From Methanomicrobiales archaeon (GTDB lineage: Archaea; Halobacteriota; Methanomicrobia; Methanomicrobiales; Methanospirillaceae): a stretch of 12,330 bases of DNA. Each line of letters opens with the position of its first letter. The stretch's first letter is position 1. The position numbers and the translations under genes are program-made. Location: contig JAAZNH010000299.1 of assembly GCA_012798365.1 (NCBI GenBank), positions 1-12,330 of the forward strand, written 5' to 3'. Below the pieces are notes generated by a model. The model saw only the letters and a list, made by a program, of their open reading frames with translations, made no database searches and was not told the origin of the DNA. This document shows, piece by piece, positions 1-7,485 of the stretch.

Positions 1-522
1 ACGCTCGATATGGCGGAAAAAAAGACCCTCGGGACTGTAGCGGATGCAGCCCGGGAGCATGGCCATGTCCTTCTAGCCTTTACCGGTCTCGAGCTCAACA
101 GCGCCAAGGAACTGAACCGGCGGCTGTACGAGTATATCCCGGCAGACCAGATCGTGATGGACCTGACAACCGTTGCGCTCGGGTACGGTCTTGAGTATTC
201 CTTCACCATCCATGAACGGGCCCGCTATGCTGCCCTGATGGGTGATATGGAACTGGCCCACCCGGTCATCTCCGCTGCCACCAATGCATGGGCAGCCCGC
301 GAGGCGTGGATGAAGATGCCGCCGGAGTACGGGTCCCGTGAACTGCGGGGCCCGATCTGGGAGACCATCAATGCCCTCTCGCTCCTCCTTGCCGGAATCG
401 ACCTCTTCCTGATGATGCACCCGGCTGCAGTCCTGACGCTCCGTGATGTTATCAGCCGTCTTGAGAAAACCCCGTCAGCGCTCCATGAACCGGTTGCCGA
501 CTGGGTGGGGGTGCGGCTATGA
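1..522 (+). CDS. cdhD: Acetyl-CoA decarbonylase/synthase delta subunit, C-terminal part (5' end outside window)
   Basis: The reading frame is open from base 1, and the Met at base 10 is probably internal, so only about the last 173 residues are present. CdhD is the smaller half of the corrinoid iron-sulfur protein of the ACDS/CODH complex; with CdhE it carries the methyl group between tetrahydrosarcinapterin and the acetyl-CoA synthase A-cluster. The visible part matches the C-terminal TIM-barrel half of the family: a segment ending VALGYGLEYSF, then ATNAWAAREAWMK, RGPIWE and LLLAGIDLFLMMHPAAV, in the order I remember for archaeal CdhD. The stop overlaps the cdhE start (ATGA, 4 bp), so the two are translationally coupled, which is typical of cdh operons. 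Upstream cdh genes would be expected outside the window. Confidence in the family is high; the true start cannot be judged. Confidence 0.93.
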   Translation, partial: TLDMAEKKTLGTVADAAREHGHVLLAFTGLELNSAKELNRRLYEYIPADQIVMDLTTVALGYGLEYSFTIHERARYAALMGDMELAHPVISAATNAWAAREAWMKMPPEYGSRELRGPIWETINALSLLLAGIDLFLMMHPAAVLTLRDVISRLEKTPSALHEPVADWVGVRL

Positions 523-1961
523 GCGGCACGCAGAGCGGCAACGGCACCAAAGCACGGAAGAGCATCCGGGAGATAAGCCCGATCGATGTGTACAAGCTGC
601 TGCCAAAGACCAATTGCGGTGAATGCAAAGAAGCCAACTGCATGGCCTATGCAACCCGGCTTGTCAACGGCGAACTGGTGCTTGCCGACTGTCTCCCCCT
701 CCACACGCCGGAATACAAAAAGGCATTTGAATCCTTATCCGAACTCCTGGCCCCGCCGGTCCGGGCAGTCTCGTTCGGGAGCGGCGATGCAGCCATCACC
801 ATTGGCGGCAAGTATGTGCTCTGGCGCCACGAGTTTACCTATCATAACCCGACACCGGTTGCGATCGATGTCCATGATCTCATGGGCGAGGCAGAACTCG
901 AGGAGCGGGTCAGGGCGATCAGCAGTTTCAGTTACAATTACATTGGCCGCAAACTCGTCCTGAACGCGATTGCAATCCGTTCGGTCTCAAAGGATCCCTC
1001 GGCCTTTGGTGCTACGGTACGAAAGGTTGCCGGCATCACGACCCTGCCCCTTATTCTCTGTGCCCTTGACCCCGCGGTCATGGAAGCCGGCCTTGCCGAG
1101 GCAAAAGGCCGACGCCCCCTGATCTATGCAGCCATGGAGAACAGCTGGAAAGCCATGGCCGATCTCGCCCTGCTCCACGATGCACCGCTCGTGGTCTTTG
1201 CCCCTGGCGATGTCCCCCTCCTCCGCTCGCTCGTGCGGACGCTCACCGCGTACGGGGTCAGGGATCTTGTGCTGGATCCCGGCACATTTGCCGATGCGGG
1301 CCTTCCGGTTACTATCGGGACCTTCACCCAGATCCGGTCCGCTGCCTGCCGGCAGTTTGACGAACTGTCCGGGTTCCCGCTTCTCGGGGTCCCGCTGACC
1401 GTCTGGACCGGCGGGGAGATCTCGGAAGATGTCCTCAAATGGAAAGAAGCGGTGACCGCATCCATGCTCATGTCCCGGTATGCCGATCTCCTCATCATGC
1501 ACAGCATGGACGGCTGGGTCCTGCTCCCGCAGCTGATCTGGCGGTTCAACCTCTACACCGATCCGCGCAAACCGGTCTCCGTTGAACCCGGTGTCAAGAC
1601 ATTCGGGCGTCCGGACCGCAAATCGCCGGTCCTTATCACCACCAATTATGCCCTCACCTACTTCACGGTGGAATCGGATATCAAGGCTGCCAACCTTGAC
1701 TGCTACCTGATTGTCGTGGATACCGGGGGCCTGAGCGTCGAGAGCGCGGTTGCAGGACGCTATTTCACCGCGGAATCCATTGCCCAGGCAATCACGGAAT
1801 TCTCCGTTGCGTCGCTGGTGGACCACACAACCCTCGTCATACCGGGTCTCTCGGCCCGGCTGAGCGGGGAGACCGAAGAAGCGACCAGCTGGAAGATCCT
1901 GGTTGGTCCCAAGGACTCATCCGGCATCCCGCAGTTCCTGCGGGAGCACTGGCACCCGTAA
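519..1961 (+). CDS. cdhE: Acetyl-CoA decarbonylase/synthase gamma subunit (corrinoid iron-sulfur protein large subunit)
   Basis: This 480-residue protein is the cobamide- and [4Fe-4S]-bearing subunit of the archaeal corrinoid iron-sulfur protein (bacterial counterpart AcsC). It shuttles the methyl group on cobalt to or from acetyl-CoA synthase in the cytoplasm. The N-terminal Fe-S motif is clear: C33-x2-C36-x4-C41-x16-C58 (TNCGECKEANC...ADCLP). The middle region fits the TIM barrel and the C-terminal third fits the corrinoid-binding part. Length is close to the usual 460-480. The ATG lies within the end of cdhD, and a G-rich stretch (507-513) 5 nt upstream can serve as Shine-Dalgarno. The first 17 residues are polar and of low complexity, ahead of the conserved core. 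Its role with CdhD follows from established knowledge of the ACDS complex. Confidence 0.96.
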   Translation: MSGTQSGNGTKARKSIREISPIDVYKLLPKTNCGECKEANCMAYATRLVNGELVLADCLPLHTPEYKKAFESLSELLAPPVRAVSFGSGDAAITIGGKYVLWRHEFTYHNPTPVAIDVHDLMGEAELEERVRAISSFSYNYIGRKLVLNAIAIRSVSKDPSAFGATVRKVAGITTLPLILCALDPAVMEAGLAEAKGRRPLIYAAMENSWKAMADLALLHDAPLVVFAPGDVPLLRSLVRTLTAYGVRDLVLDPGTFADAGLPVTIGTFTQIRSAACRQFDELSGFPLLGVPLTVWTGGEISEDVLKWKEAVTASMLMSRYADLLIMHSMDGWVLLPQLIWRFNLYTDPRKPVSVEPGVKTFGRPDRKSPVLITTNYALTYFTVESDIKAANLDCYLIVVDTGGLSVESAVAGRYFTAESIAQAITEFSVASLVDHTTLVIPGLSARLSGETEEATSWKILVGPKDSSGIPQFLREHWHP

Positions 1962-1992
1962 CCCGGGTACCGCGGCTCCCGCGTTTACCGGG
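1962..1992 (+). promoter_or_regulatory. GC-rich hairpin in the cdhE-to-activator gap
   Basis: Directly after the cdhE stop codon. The inner stem CGCGG (1971-1975) pairs with CCGCG (1979-1983) across a 3-nt loop; the outer arms CCCGG (1962-1966) and CCGGG (1988-1992) extend it with small bulges. No oligo-T follows, so it is not a typical archaeal terminator. It could stabilise the cdhDE mRNA 3' end or lower read-through into the downstream activator gene. Function is inference. Confidence 0.5.
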
Positions 1993-2053
1993 ATTACCAG
2001 GCGTGTGACAGCGTCCCGAAACACTGCGAAAATTTCTCAAACGAGTTGATACC

Positions 2054-3880
2054 ATGCCCCAGAATGTCCCGGTCATATTTCACCCGCTCAACAAGATGGT
2101 CACGGTACCCCGGGGCACTTCGGTTATGGACGCAATCCGCCTTGCCGGGATCCAGTTTGAGAGTATCTGTGGCGGTAAGGGTGAGTGCAACAAGTGCAAG
2201 GTTATCTTTGTCCGGGGAGAATGCGACATTGGATCCCCTGAAACCATCAAGGGCCTCTCCGCTGACGAGATTGCCCGGAATTACTGCCGGGCCTGCCAGA
2301 CCCATATCCTGGGAAATGCCGAGTTTATCATCCCTGTTGAAAGCCGGATCGATGCCCCGAAGATCCTTCATCATTACGCTATCCCGGCGCTCAGCATCTC
2401 GCCGTCAGCAAAAAAATACCGGCTCCTCCTGCCTCCTCCGGGGTCCCACCCGGTAGGGCAGCGGTCCGTGAAGCTGGACGGTTATTCCGGCACCCGGCCG
2501 CATATGAGCAGGCAACAGCACGACTCGCTCCTTGCCGCAACCGGGACCCGGACCGTCACGGTATCCCAGTCCCGGGGATACCCGGAAATTATCCGGATCG
2601 ATGATAGCGATACAACGGGGGAGAATTATGGTGTTGCCATTGACCTCGGCACGACAACAGTCGTCGGCGTCCTGGTGGATCTTGTGCGGGGAACGGTCTG
2701 TGCAGAAGCAACCGGGTTAAACCGGCAGATCACGCATGGCGAAGAACTGCTCACCCGCATTGCTGCCACAAAAAAACCCGGGGGAAAAGAGCAGCTCCGT
2801 CTTGCAGCTGTTGCCAGTATCAATGAAGTTATTGAGAAACTCATCGCAGCAGCCGGGATCAGTGTAACATCCATCAACGATGTCTGCATAGCCGGCAACA
2901 CTGTCATGCACTACCTGTTCCTTGGCCGCGATGCAGGTGTGCTGGAGATTGCCAATGTTGAAGTTCCCCGGGAGCCGGTCATTCTCAAGGCCCACACGGC
3001 CGGCCTGCTCGTGAACCCGGAGGCTTCCGTGTACTGCCTTCCTGATGTCAGCCGGTTCATCGGTGGCGATGCAGTCGGCGATGTCGTCGCATCCGGTATG
3101 CACCTGTCCAGTGATCTTTCGCTTCTGGTGGATCTCGGGACCAATGGCGAGGTCATTCTCGGGTCGCGGGACTGGCTGGCCTCGGTCTCCTGTGCTTCCG
3201 GCCCGGCGTTCGAGGGAGCAGGAATAACCTGTGGCATGCGTGCCATGCGGGGTGCTATCGACCATGTCACTATCGATCCTGCTTCCGGGGCCGTATCCTT
3301 TACCACCATCGCCCACGAATCCCCGCGGGGGATCTGCGGTTCGGGGATCATCGATGCAGCAGCTGCCATGGTCAAGGCCGGCATCCTGGATTTTTCCGGC
3401 CGGTTTGTTGATGGAAAGCCCGGTGTCCGGCAGGGTGAAGACGGTCCTGAATATGTCCTTGTGCACAAAGAGCGGACCGCAACCGGCCGTGACATTGTCA
3501 TCACGCGGCAGGACCTGATATACCTGATGGACTCAAAAGCTGCTGCCTGCGGAGCGATTGGCGTGCTGATGAAAAAATACCGGATCGGTATCCACGACAT
3601 CCGGCAGGTCTACCTTGCCGGCGGATTCGGGGAATATGCTGACCGGGAAAAACTGGTCATGTTCGGCATTATTCCGGCATTTCCCCATGCAGAATTCCAT
3701 GCCATCGGCAACGGGTCCCTTGCCGGTGCCTGTGCCTGCCTCCTTTCGCAGGCCAAGCGTGCCGAGGCCGAGGCCACAGCCCGGACAATGGTCTATATTG
3801 ATCTTCTCATTGATGCTGATTTTATCGAGGAGTACACAGCGGCCCTGTACATTCCCGGCAAAAAAGAGTATTTCCCCTGA
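2054..3880 (+). CDS. RACo-like reductive activator of corrinoid protein ([2Fe-2S] ferredoxin plus ASKHA ATPase, DUF4445 type)
   Basis: This 608-residue protein is similar in length and layout to RACo, the ATP-dependent activator of the corrinoid iron-sulfur protein in acetogens. Residues 1-95 form a plant-type ferredoxin domain with C39-x5-C45-x2-C48 and probably C81 as fourth ligand (YCRACQ). Residues about 97-190 are a linker. From about residue 193 comes an actin-like ASKHA ATPase: VAIDLGTTTVVG (phosphate 1), RFIGGDAVGD, LLVDLGTNGEV (phosphate 2), CASGPAFEGAGI, GICGSGIIDAA and LAGGFGEYADREKL (adenosine region). In the known family this protein reduces Co(II) to Co(I) with electrons from the 2Fe-2S cluster, driven by ATP. 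Placement 92 nt after cdhE suggests that CdhDE is its client. It differs from methanogen RamA, which carries C-terminal [4Fe-4S] clusters. The ATG at 2054 has only a weak upstream GAG as ribosome site; no better start precedes the ferredoxin fold. Confidence 0.88.
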   Translation: MPQNVPVIFHPLNKMVTVPRGTSVMDAIRLAGIQFESICGGKGECNKCKVIFVRGECDIGSPETIKGLSADEIARNYCRACQTHILGNAEFIIPVESRIDAPKILHHYAIPALSISPSAKKYRLLLPPPGSHPVGQRSVKLDGYSGTRPHMSRQQHDSLLAATGTRTVTVSQSRGYPEIIRIDDSDTTGENYGVAIDLGTTTVVGVLVDLVRGTVCAEATGLNRQITHGEELLTRIAATKKPGGKEQLRLAAVASINEVIEKLIAAAGISVTSINDVCIAGNTVMHYLFLGRDAGVLEIANVEVPREPVILKAHTAGLLVNPEASVYCLPDVSRFIGGDAVGDVVASGMHLSSDLSLLVDLGTNGEVILGSRDWLASVSCASGPAFEGAGITCGMRAMRGAIDHVTIDPASGAVSFTTIAHESPRGICGSGIIDAAAAMVKAGILDFSGRFVDGKPGVRQGEDGPEYVLVHKERTATGRDIVITRQDLIYLMDSKAAACGAIGVLMKKYRIGIHDIRQVYLAGGFGEYADREKLVMFGIIPAFPHAEFHAIGNGSLAGACACLLSQAKRAEAEATARTMVYIDLLIDADFIEEYTAALYIPGKKEYFP

Positions 3881-3927
3881 TATCGCTCCTGATCCGGTGC
3901 ACGTGAGAAACCATCTTTCCCGTGCTG

Positions 3928-3994
3928 GTGCCGGAAACCGCTGCATTTTTCCGCTAATGGCGTCCGGCACACCCTGTTTTTTTCTTGTGCCGGA
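3928..3994 (+). terminator. Terminator region with two alternative hairpins and a T7 run
   Basis: Three copies of one motif alternate in orientation: GTGCCGGA (3928-3935), TCCGGCACA (3963-3971) and TGTGCCGGA (3986-3994). The middle copy can pair with the first (8 bp, ahead of the T-run) or with the third (9 bp, with T-run 3977-3983 in the loop). The T-run lies about 95 nt after the activator stop and is the likely termination site. The gene on the other side is convergent. Confidence 0.6.
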
Positions 3995-4106
3995 GCCAGA
4001 TGATTCGCCGACCTTGGGGAAATCAAGGAATCCCTCTGTTAGGATGAAAATCGCAATAGTGTCCCGGCAAAAACCAATTACGCGATTCGTTCAGGCCTGC
4101 ACCAAT

Positions 4107-4133
4107 AAAAAAAGAGTGAGCTAAAAAAGGTTC
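4107..4133 (-). terminator. Oligo-T terminator of the minus-strand unrecognised gene
   Basis: Read on the minus strand, two T-runs (complements of the A-runs near 4108-4114 and 4125-4130) follow directly after the stop of the gene ending at 4137. Oligo-T runs are the usual archaeal terminator. No hairpin is needed or obvious. Confidence 0.5.
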
Positions 4134-4136
4134 GTG

Positions 4137-4934
4137 TCACTCGAACAACCAGCCGAGGTCTTCGAGTTCCTCGATATGGGAAATCTGCTTGGTGATATCC
4201 GCGGACTCCGGGATCTCGATCTTGGCAACAATCTTGTTGGAGCCGCCGAACGTGTCGAGCGTTGCCCCGAGTGCAACGAGATCGCGGAGGATCTCGTCCT
4301 GCATCTTCTTCCGGTCACCATCACCCAGTTCAGCGATGAGCTGGAACTCCGGGTGCTTGAGGATTGCCGTCTTGTTGATGGTAACCCCGCTCTGGCTTTC
4401 CATGGCGGCATCGAACGCCTCGCGGCGCATCCGCTGGTTCTCCATGTGCGAGTAGATGCGGTAACCGGTCTTGATGGAGGTGGCGATCTCGTCGATCTTG
4501 GCGATGATCTGTTCGACCATGGTCTCCATCTGGTCCTGTGCGTGGGTGATGGCAAAGAGATGGAAATCATCCGTGTAGATCCACTGGATCTCTGTAGTGT
4601 TGGCTTTCTTGTAGATGCGTTCGGTGATATGCCATACCCCGCGTTTCAGCCGGAGCCCGAGCAGTTTGAGATCGGGTGTCCGGTACGCCTGGACCGGATA
4701 TACGTGGAGATCATCGATGAGCGAGGAACCTGCAGGATCGCGATATTCCCGGATATAGAGTTCGAAGTACCGGGTCTTCGGGTGGGGGGGTTTTAAGACA
4801 ACACTGTCAAAGACTTTCCATTTGTATTCCATGACCTGCTGGATCTCGATCTCGTCACCCACATCGATCAGGTAGGAGTGGTTGTAAAAATTCTTGCCTG
4901 ATTTCTGGTATTCGTGATAGATCACTTCGGTCAT
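4137..4934 (-). CDS. Unrecognised 265-residue cytoplasmic protein
   Basis: I do not recognise a family. The protein has no signal peptide, no membrane segment and no cysteine. Residues 1-115 look beta-rich and mixed (IDVGDEIEIQQVMEYKWKVF, RYFELYIREY). Residues about 128-180 are helical and probably coiled coil (DQMETMVEQIIAKIDEIATS, HMENQRMRREAFDAAME). Residues 190-265 are charged, alpha/beta, and end in an acidic, aromatic tail (EELEDLGWLFE). The ATG at 4934 is preceded by GGGGAG 8 nt upstream, a strong Shine-Dalgarno that lies inside a hairpin. It is monocistronic: convergent with the corrinoid activator gene and divergent from the methyltransferase. Codon use resembles its neighbours, so it does not look foreign. 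Its function cannot be stated from the sequence. Confidence 0.85.
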   Translation of the reverse strand: MTEVIYHEYQKSGKNFYNHSYLIDVGDEIEIQQVMEYKWKVFDSVVLKPPHPKTRYFELYIREYRDPAGSSLIDDLHVYPVQAYRTPDLKLLGLRLKRGVWHITERIYKKANTTEIQWIYTDDFHLFAITHAQDQMETMVEQIIAKIDEIATSIKTGYRIYSHMENQRMRREAFDAAMESQSGVTINKTAILKHPEFQLIAELGDGDRKKMQDEILRDLVALGATLDTFGGSNKIVAKIEIPESADITKQISHIEELEDLGWLFE

Positions 4935-4943
4935 GATGCCCGC

Positions 4944-4988
4944 TCCCCTGCACGGGGATACCTTCCTGCGTCCGGGGTTTTTCCCCGG
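4944..4988 (-). promoter_or_regulatory. Two leader hairpins, one covering the Shine-Dalgarno
   Basis: In the leader of the minus-strand gene starting at 4934. Distal hairpin: CCGGGG / CCCCGG arms (4972-4977 and 4983-4988) around a 5-nt loop. Proximal hairpin: TCCCC (4944-4948) pairs with GGGGA (4954-4958) around 5 nt; on the mRNA the arm nearest the start carries the GGGGAG ribosome site (4943-4948). The arrangement could limit translation initiation. The pairing is seen in the sequence; regulation is inference. Confidence 0.5.
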
Positions 4989-5010
4989 TTCTTTGTTCCA
5001 CTAAACTGGC

Positions 5011-5021
5011 CTGATATAGAG
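5011..5021 (-). promoter_or_regulatory. Candidate TATA box for the minus-strand unrecognised gene
   Basis: On the minus strand CTCTATATCAG, about 80 nt upstream of the ATG at 4934. Transcription would start near 4990 and give a leader of about 55 nt that contains both hairpins. No B-recognition element is clear, so this is tentative. Confidence 0.35.
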
Positions 5022-5152
5022 TTTACCCTGCCAGTTATTTGAGTGCTTTGGTTAGTGTAGTCCTTCCCCGGTAGCCGGTTCAGGCGCCGGGCTCCACAAA
5101 GAACAACCTGTATCTTCCCGGGCGTCAAACCACTGAACCACAAGAGCAGCCT

Positions 5153-5773
5153 ATGACAAGCGACCGCAGGATATGGGATACTGCATACGGGCAGCGGGGA
5201 CAGCTCTGGGCCGGGATGCCCCCGGCACTTGCGGCCCGGCTCCCCGCGGGCCGGGTGCTCGAGCTGGGCTGCGGCAACGGAAAGATGCTCCCGTTCCTTT
5301 CCCGGGAAGGGTCAGAGAGTATCGGTCTGGATTTTTCCCGTGCAGCTCTCATGGCGGCAAAGGCCCGGTCCTGCCTTCAACCGGATCCCCATCTTGTCCT
5401 TGCCGACGCCACTCTTCTCCCGTTCAAATCCGGTATGCTTGATGCGGTTCTTGCCCGGCATGTTATCGGGCACGCTGATCCGCCCGGCCGCGAACAGATC
5501 TCCTGCGAGATCCACCGCGTTCTGCGGCCCGGGGGGATATTCCATTTCTCCGGGTTCTCCCAACGGGATTTCCGGTATGGCCAGGGAACTCTGTGCGGGG
5601 AGGGATCGTTTGTCCGGGGCAACGGGATCCGAACGCATTATTTCACCCGGGAAGAAGTGCTCCTGTTGTTTTCCCGGTTCACGTGCACCGGAATTGAAGT
5701 CACGGAATGGAACCTGCGTATCCGGGGCCGGGACCATACCCGGTCCGAGATCCATGCACTTTTCAGCCGGTAG
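5153..5773 (+). CDS. Class I SAM-dependent methyltransferase (Methyltransf_11-like)
   Basis: This soluble 206-residue protein has a Rossmann-like methyltransferase core. Motif I is VLELGCGNG (residues 35-43), an acidic residue follows beta 2 (GLD, D60), D85 lies in LADATLLPF (adenine pocket), and HRVLRPGGIFHFSGF (121-135) is the typical post-motif III segment. The substrate cannot be told; the C-terminal part (RTHYFTREEVLLLFSRF) is of the kind found in small-molecule methyltransferases. No SD stands out before the ATG at 5153 and no clear TATA box was found, so its transcription start is unknown. It is followed after 69 nt by a PEGA protein that has its own promoter, so the two are probably not an operon. 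Family confidence is high and substrate confidence nil. Confidence 0.88.
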   Translation: MTSDRRIWDTAYGQRGQLWAGMPPALAARLPAGRVLELGCGNGKMLPFLSREGSESIGLDFSRAALMAAKARSCLQPDPHLVLADATLLPFKSGMLDAVLARHVIGHADPPGREQISCEIHRVLRPGGIFHFSGFSQRDFRYGQGTLCGEGSFVRGNGIRTHYFTREEVLLLFSRFTCTGIEVTEWNLRIRGRDHTRSEIHALFSR

Positions 5774-5795
5774 CATACCCGCGTGCGGAACCATG

Positions 5796-5805
5796 TTTTT
5801 TATAT
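5796..5805 (+). promoter_or_regulatory. TATA box for the five-PEGA surface protein
   Basis: TTTTTTATAT lies about 43 nt before the ATG at 5843. Transcription should start near 5826, leaving a leader of about 17 nt with GAGG (5830-5833) 9 nt ahead of the ATG. This decides the start: the longer frame from a GTG at 5783 would begin upstream of the promoter. Confidence 0.7.
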
Positions 5806-5842
5806 CCCGCAAGATCCCATCCTCTTCACGAGGATACCTCAT

Positions 5843-7138
5843 ATGAAGATACCAGCAGTACTTTTCTGCACCTTCCTCCTCCTTGCCTTTCTTTCCCCGG
5901 TTGCCGCAATCGGCGGGGATGAAGGCTGGATCGAAGTCCGGTGCAATGTTGATGGTGCATCAGTCTCGTTTGACGACACGTACAAAGGCACGATCACGAG
6001 CGGCGTCCTGACCGTCCCGGTGTATACAACTGCCAAACCGTTCAGGACCGTTTATGTTGAACGGGCGGGCTATTATCCCTGGTCCGGGCTGGTCACTATG
6101 CCATCTCCCGGGCAGACGACAACCATCTACGCAACCCTGAACCCGGTTCCGGTCCCGGTCCAGTACGGGACCATCTACGTGGAATCCACGCCCGCCGGTG
6201 CGGAGATCTCCTTTAACGGGGATTACCGCGGCCTCTCGCCACTCACCATCTCCGATGTCTGGCCGGGCACCTACACCATAACTGCCGAGAAGAGCGGGTA
6301 CCATACCTATTCAGCAACAACCTCCGTCTCTTCCGGCACCCGGTCATCGGTATACTGTCCGCTCTCCCCGCTTACCACAACCGGTTCGCTTTATGTACTC
6401 TCCACACCATCGAATGCCAATATCTACCTTGACGCGGTGTATAAAGGCCGGACTCCCATGACTATCAGTAACATTGCTGCCGGTACGCATATCCTTGAGG
6501 TCGACACTTCCGGCTATTACGACTGGAAGTCAACCGTGGACGTACCCCCCGGCGGAACAAAAACCATATCTGCAACCTTAAACCCGATGCCCACGGCCAC
6601 GACCGGCTGGGTCTATGTAGCGTCCAGCCCCGGCGGGGCTTCCGTTACGCTTGACGGCAGTCCGGTCGGGCAGACCCCGTATTCCGGTTCACTGAAGCTC
6701 AATGGCATCGCAGCCGGCGATCATACGGTCGGGCTCTCCCTTGCCGGCTATGCCCCGTATTCAGCAAAAGTCAGCGTGTCCCCGAATACCGTCTCTGAAG
6801 TGAGCGCAATCCTGCAGCCCTCCGCACCGGTCAGCACAACCGGCAGTCTTTCGATCTCTTCCACACCGGCCGGCGCGAATGTTTTTGTTGACAATAATTT
6901 CATTGGCATTACGCCGCTCACCACCTCTTCGGTCACAACCGGGACGCATACCGTTACCATCCGGATGGACGGGTACCAGGAATACTCGGTCTCAACACCG
7001 GTCAATGCCGGCGCAACGAGCACGGTCTCTGCTGCGCTCCTGCCGGTAACGCCGGCACCCAGCTCGGATATCCCGGTTTTCCTGGGAATTCTTGCACTGG
7101 GTCTTGCCGGTATCTTCGTTTCCCGGAAAAACCGGTAA
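5843..7138 (+). CDS. Secreted or membrane-anchored protein with five PEGA domains
   Basis: This 431-residue protein starts with a signal peptide (MKIPAVLFCTFLLLAFLSPV, cleavage near AAIGG). Five successive PEGA-type beta repeats of about 65-75 residues follow, each opening with G-x-(I/L/V)-x-(V/I)-x-S-(T/S)-P-like strands and holding a late GY: GWIEVRC, GTIYVESTPAGAEI, GSLYVLSTPSNANI, GWVYVASSPGGASV and GSLSISSTPAGANV. The first repeat is the most divergent. A Pro/Ser linker leads to a C-terminal membrane helix (IPVFLGILALGLAGIFVS) and a basic tail RKNR, like archaeal CTERM/LPxTG-like anchors, though no exact PGF-type motif is visible. It is expected on the cell surface, possibly S-layer associated or in adhesion; this is inferred from the PEGA family. 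The ATG at 5843 was chosen for its TATA box, GAGG site and signal peptide. Confidence 0.88.
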   Translation: MKIPAVLFCTFLLLAFLSPVAAIGGDEGWIEVRCNVDGASVSFDDTYKGTITSGVLTVPVYTTAKPFRTVYVERAGYYPWSGLVTMPSPGQTTTIYATLNPVPVPVQYGTIYVESTPAGAEISFNGDYRGLSPLTISDVWPGTYTITAEKSGYHTYSATTSVSSGTRSSVYCPLSPLTTTGSLYVLSTPSNANIYLDAVYKGRTPMTISNIAAGTHILEVDTSGYYDWKSTVDVPPGGTKTISATLNPMPTATTGWVYVASSPGGASVTLDGSPVGQTPYSGSLKLNGIAAGDHTVGLSLAGYAPYSAKVSVSPNTVSEVSAILQPSAPVSTTGSLSISSTPAGANVFVDNNFIGITPLTTSSVTTGTHTVTIRMDGYQEYSVSTPVNAGATSTVSAALLPVTPAPSSDIPVFLGILALGLAGIFVSRKNR

Positions 7139-7150
7139 CCTTTTTTTTTT
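7119..7150 (+). terminator. T10 terminator of the five-PEGA gene
   Basis: A run of ten T (7141-7150) begins 2 nt after the stop codon and is preceded by a small CCGG-AAAAA-CCGG hairpin at the end of the gene. It is a good archaeal oligo-T terminator. Confidence 0.7.
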
Positions 7151-7485
7151 CAATTATTGTTGTTTGCATCCCCTTAGGAGTTTTGCCGGATCAACTCTGA
7201 CTCACTATCATTTTTTCAATCAGGGTTTGCTGGAAAAATTTCAATCAAGGTCTGCCGGAAAAAATTCTATCAAAGGTTGCCAAAAAAATTTCAATCAAAG
7301 TCTGTCTGGAAAATTTTAATCAAGATCTGCAAAAAAAAAAAATTCAATCAAGATCTGCTTAAAAAAATCAATCGCGGTCTGCCGGAAAAAATTCTATCAA
7401 AGGTTGCTTAAAAAAAACCAATCAAGGTCTGTTGAAAATTTTTCAGTCAAAGTCTGTATAAAATTTTTTTATCATGGTTCGCTTG

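Noticed and set aside
4134..4796. 220-residue plus-strand frame opposite the unrecognised gene
   Set aside because: The minus-strand frame is longer, has a strong ribosome site and a terminator; the plus-strand frame is its antisense shadow with no ribosome site.
5783..5842. Longer N-terminus of the five-PEGA protein from a GTG at 5783
   Set aside because: It would include the TATA box and precede the signal peptide; the ATG at 5843 has GAGG at a proper distance.
7092..7319. Short protein-coding frame across the 25-bp repeats
   Set aside because: It begins inside the PEGA gene in another frame, crosses the T10 terminator, and the 25-bp period shifts the frame in each unit; the composition is low-complexity.
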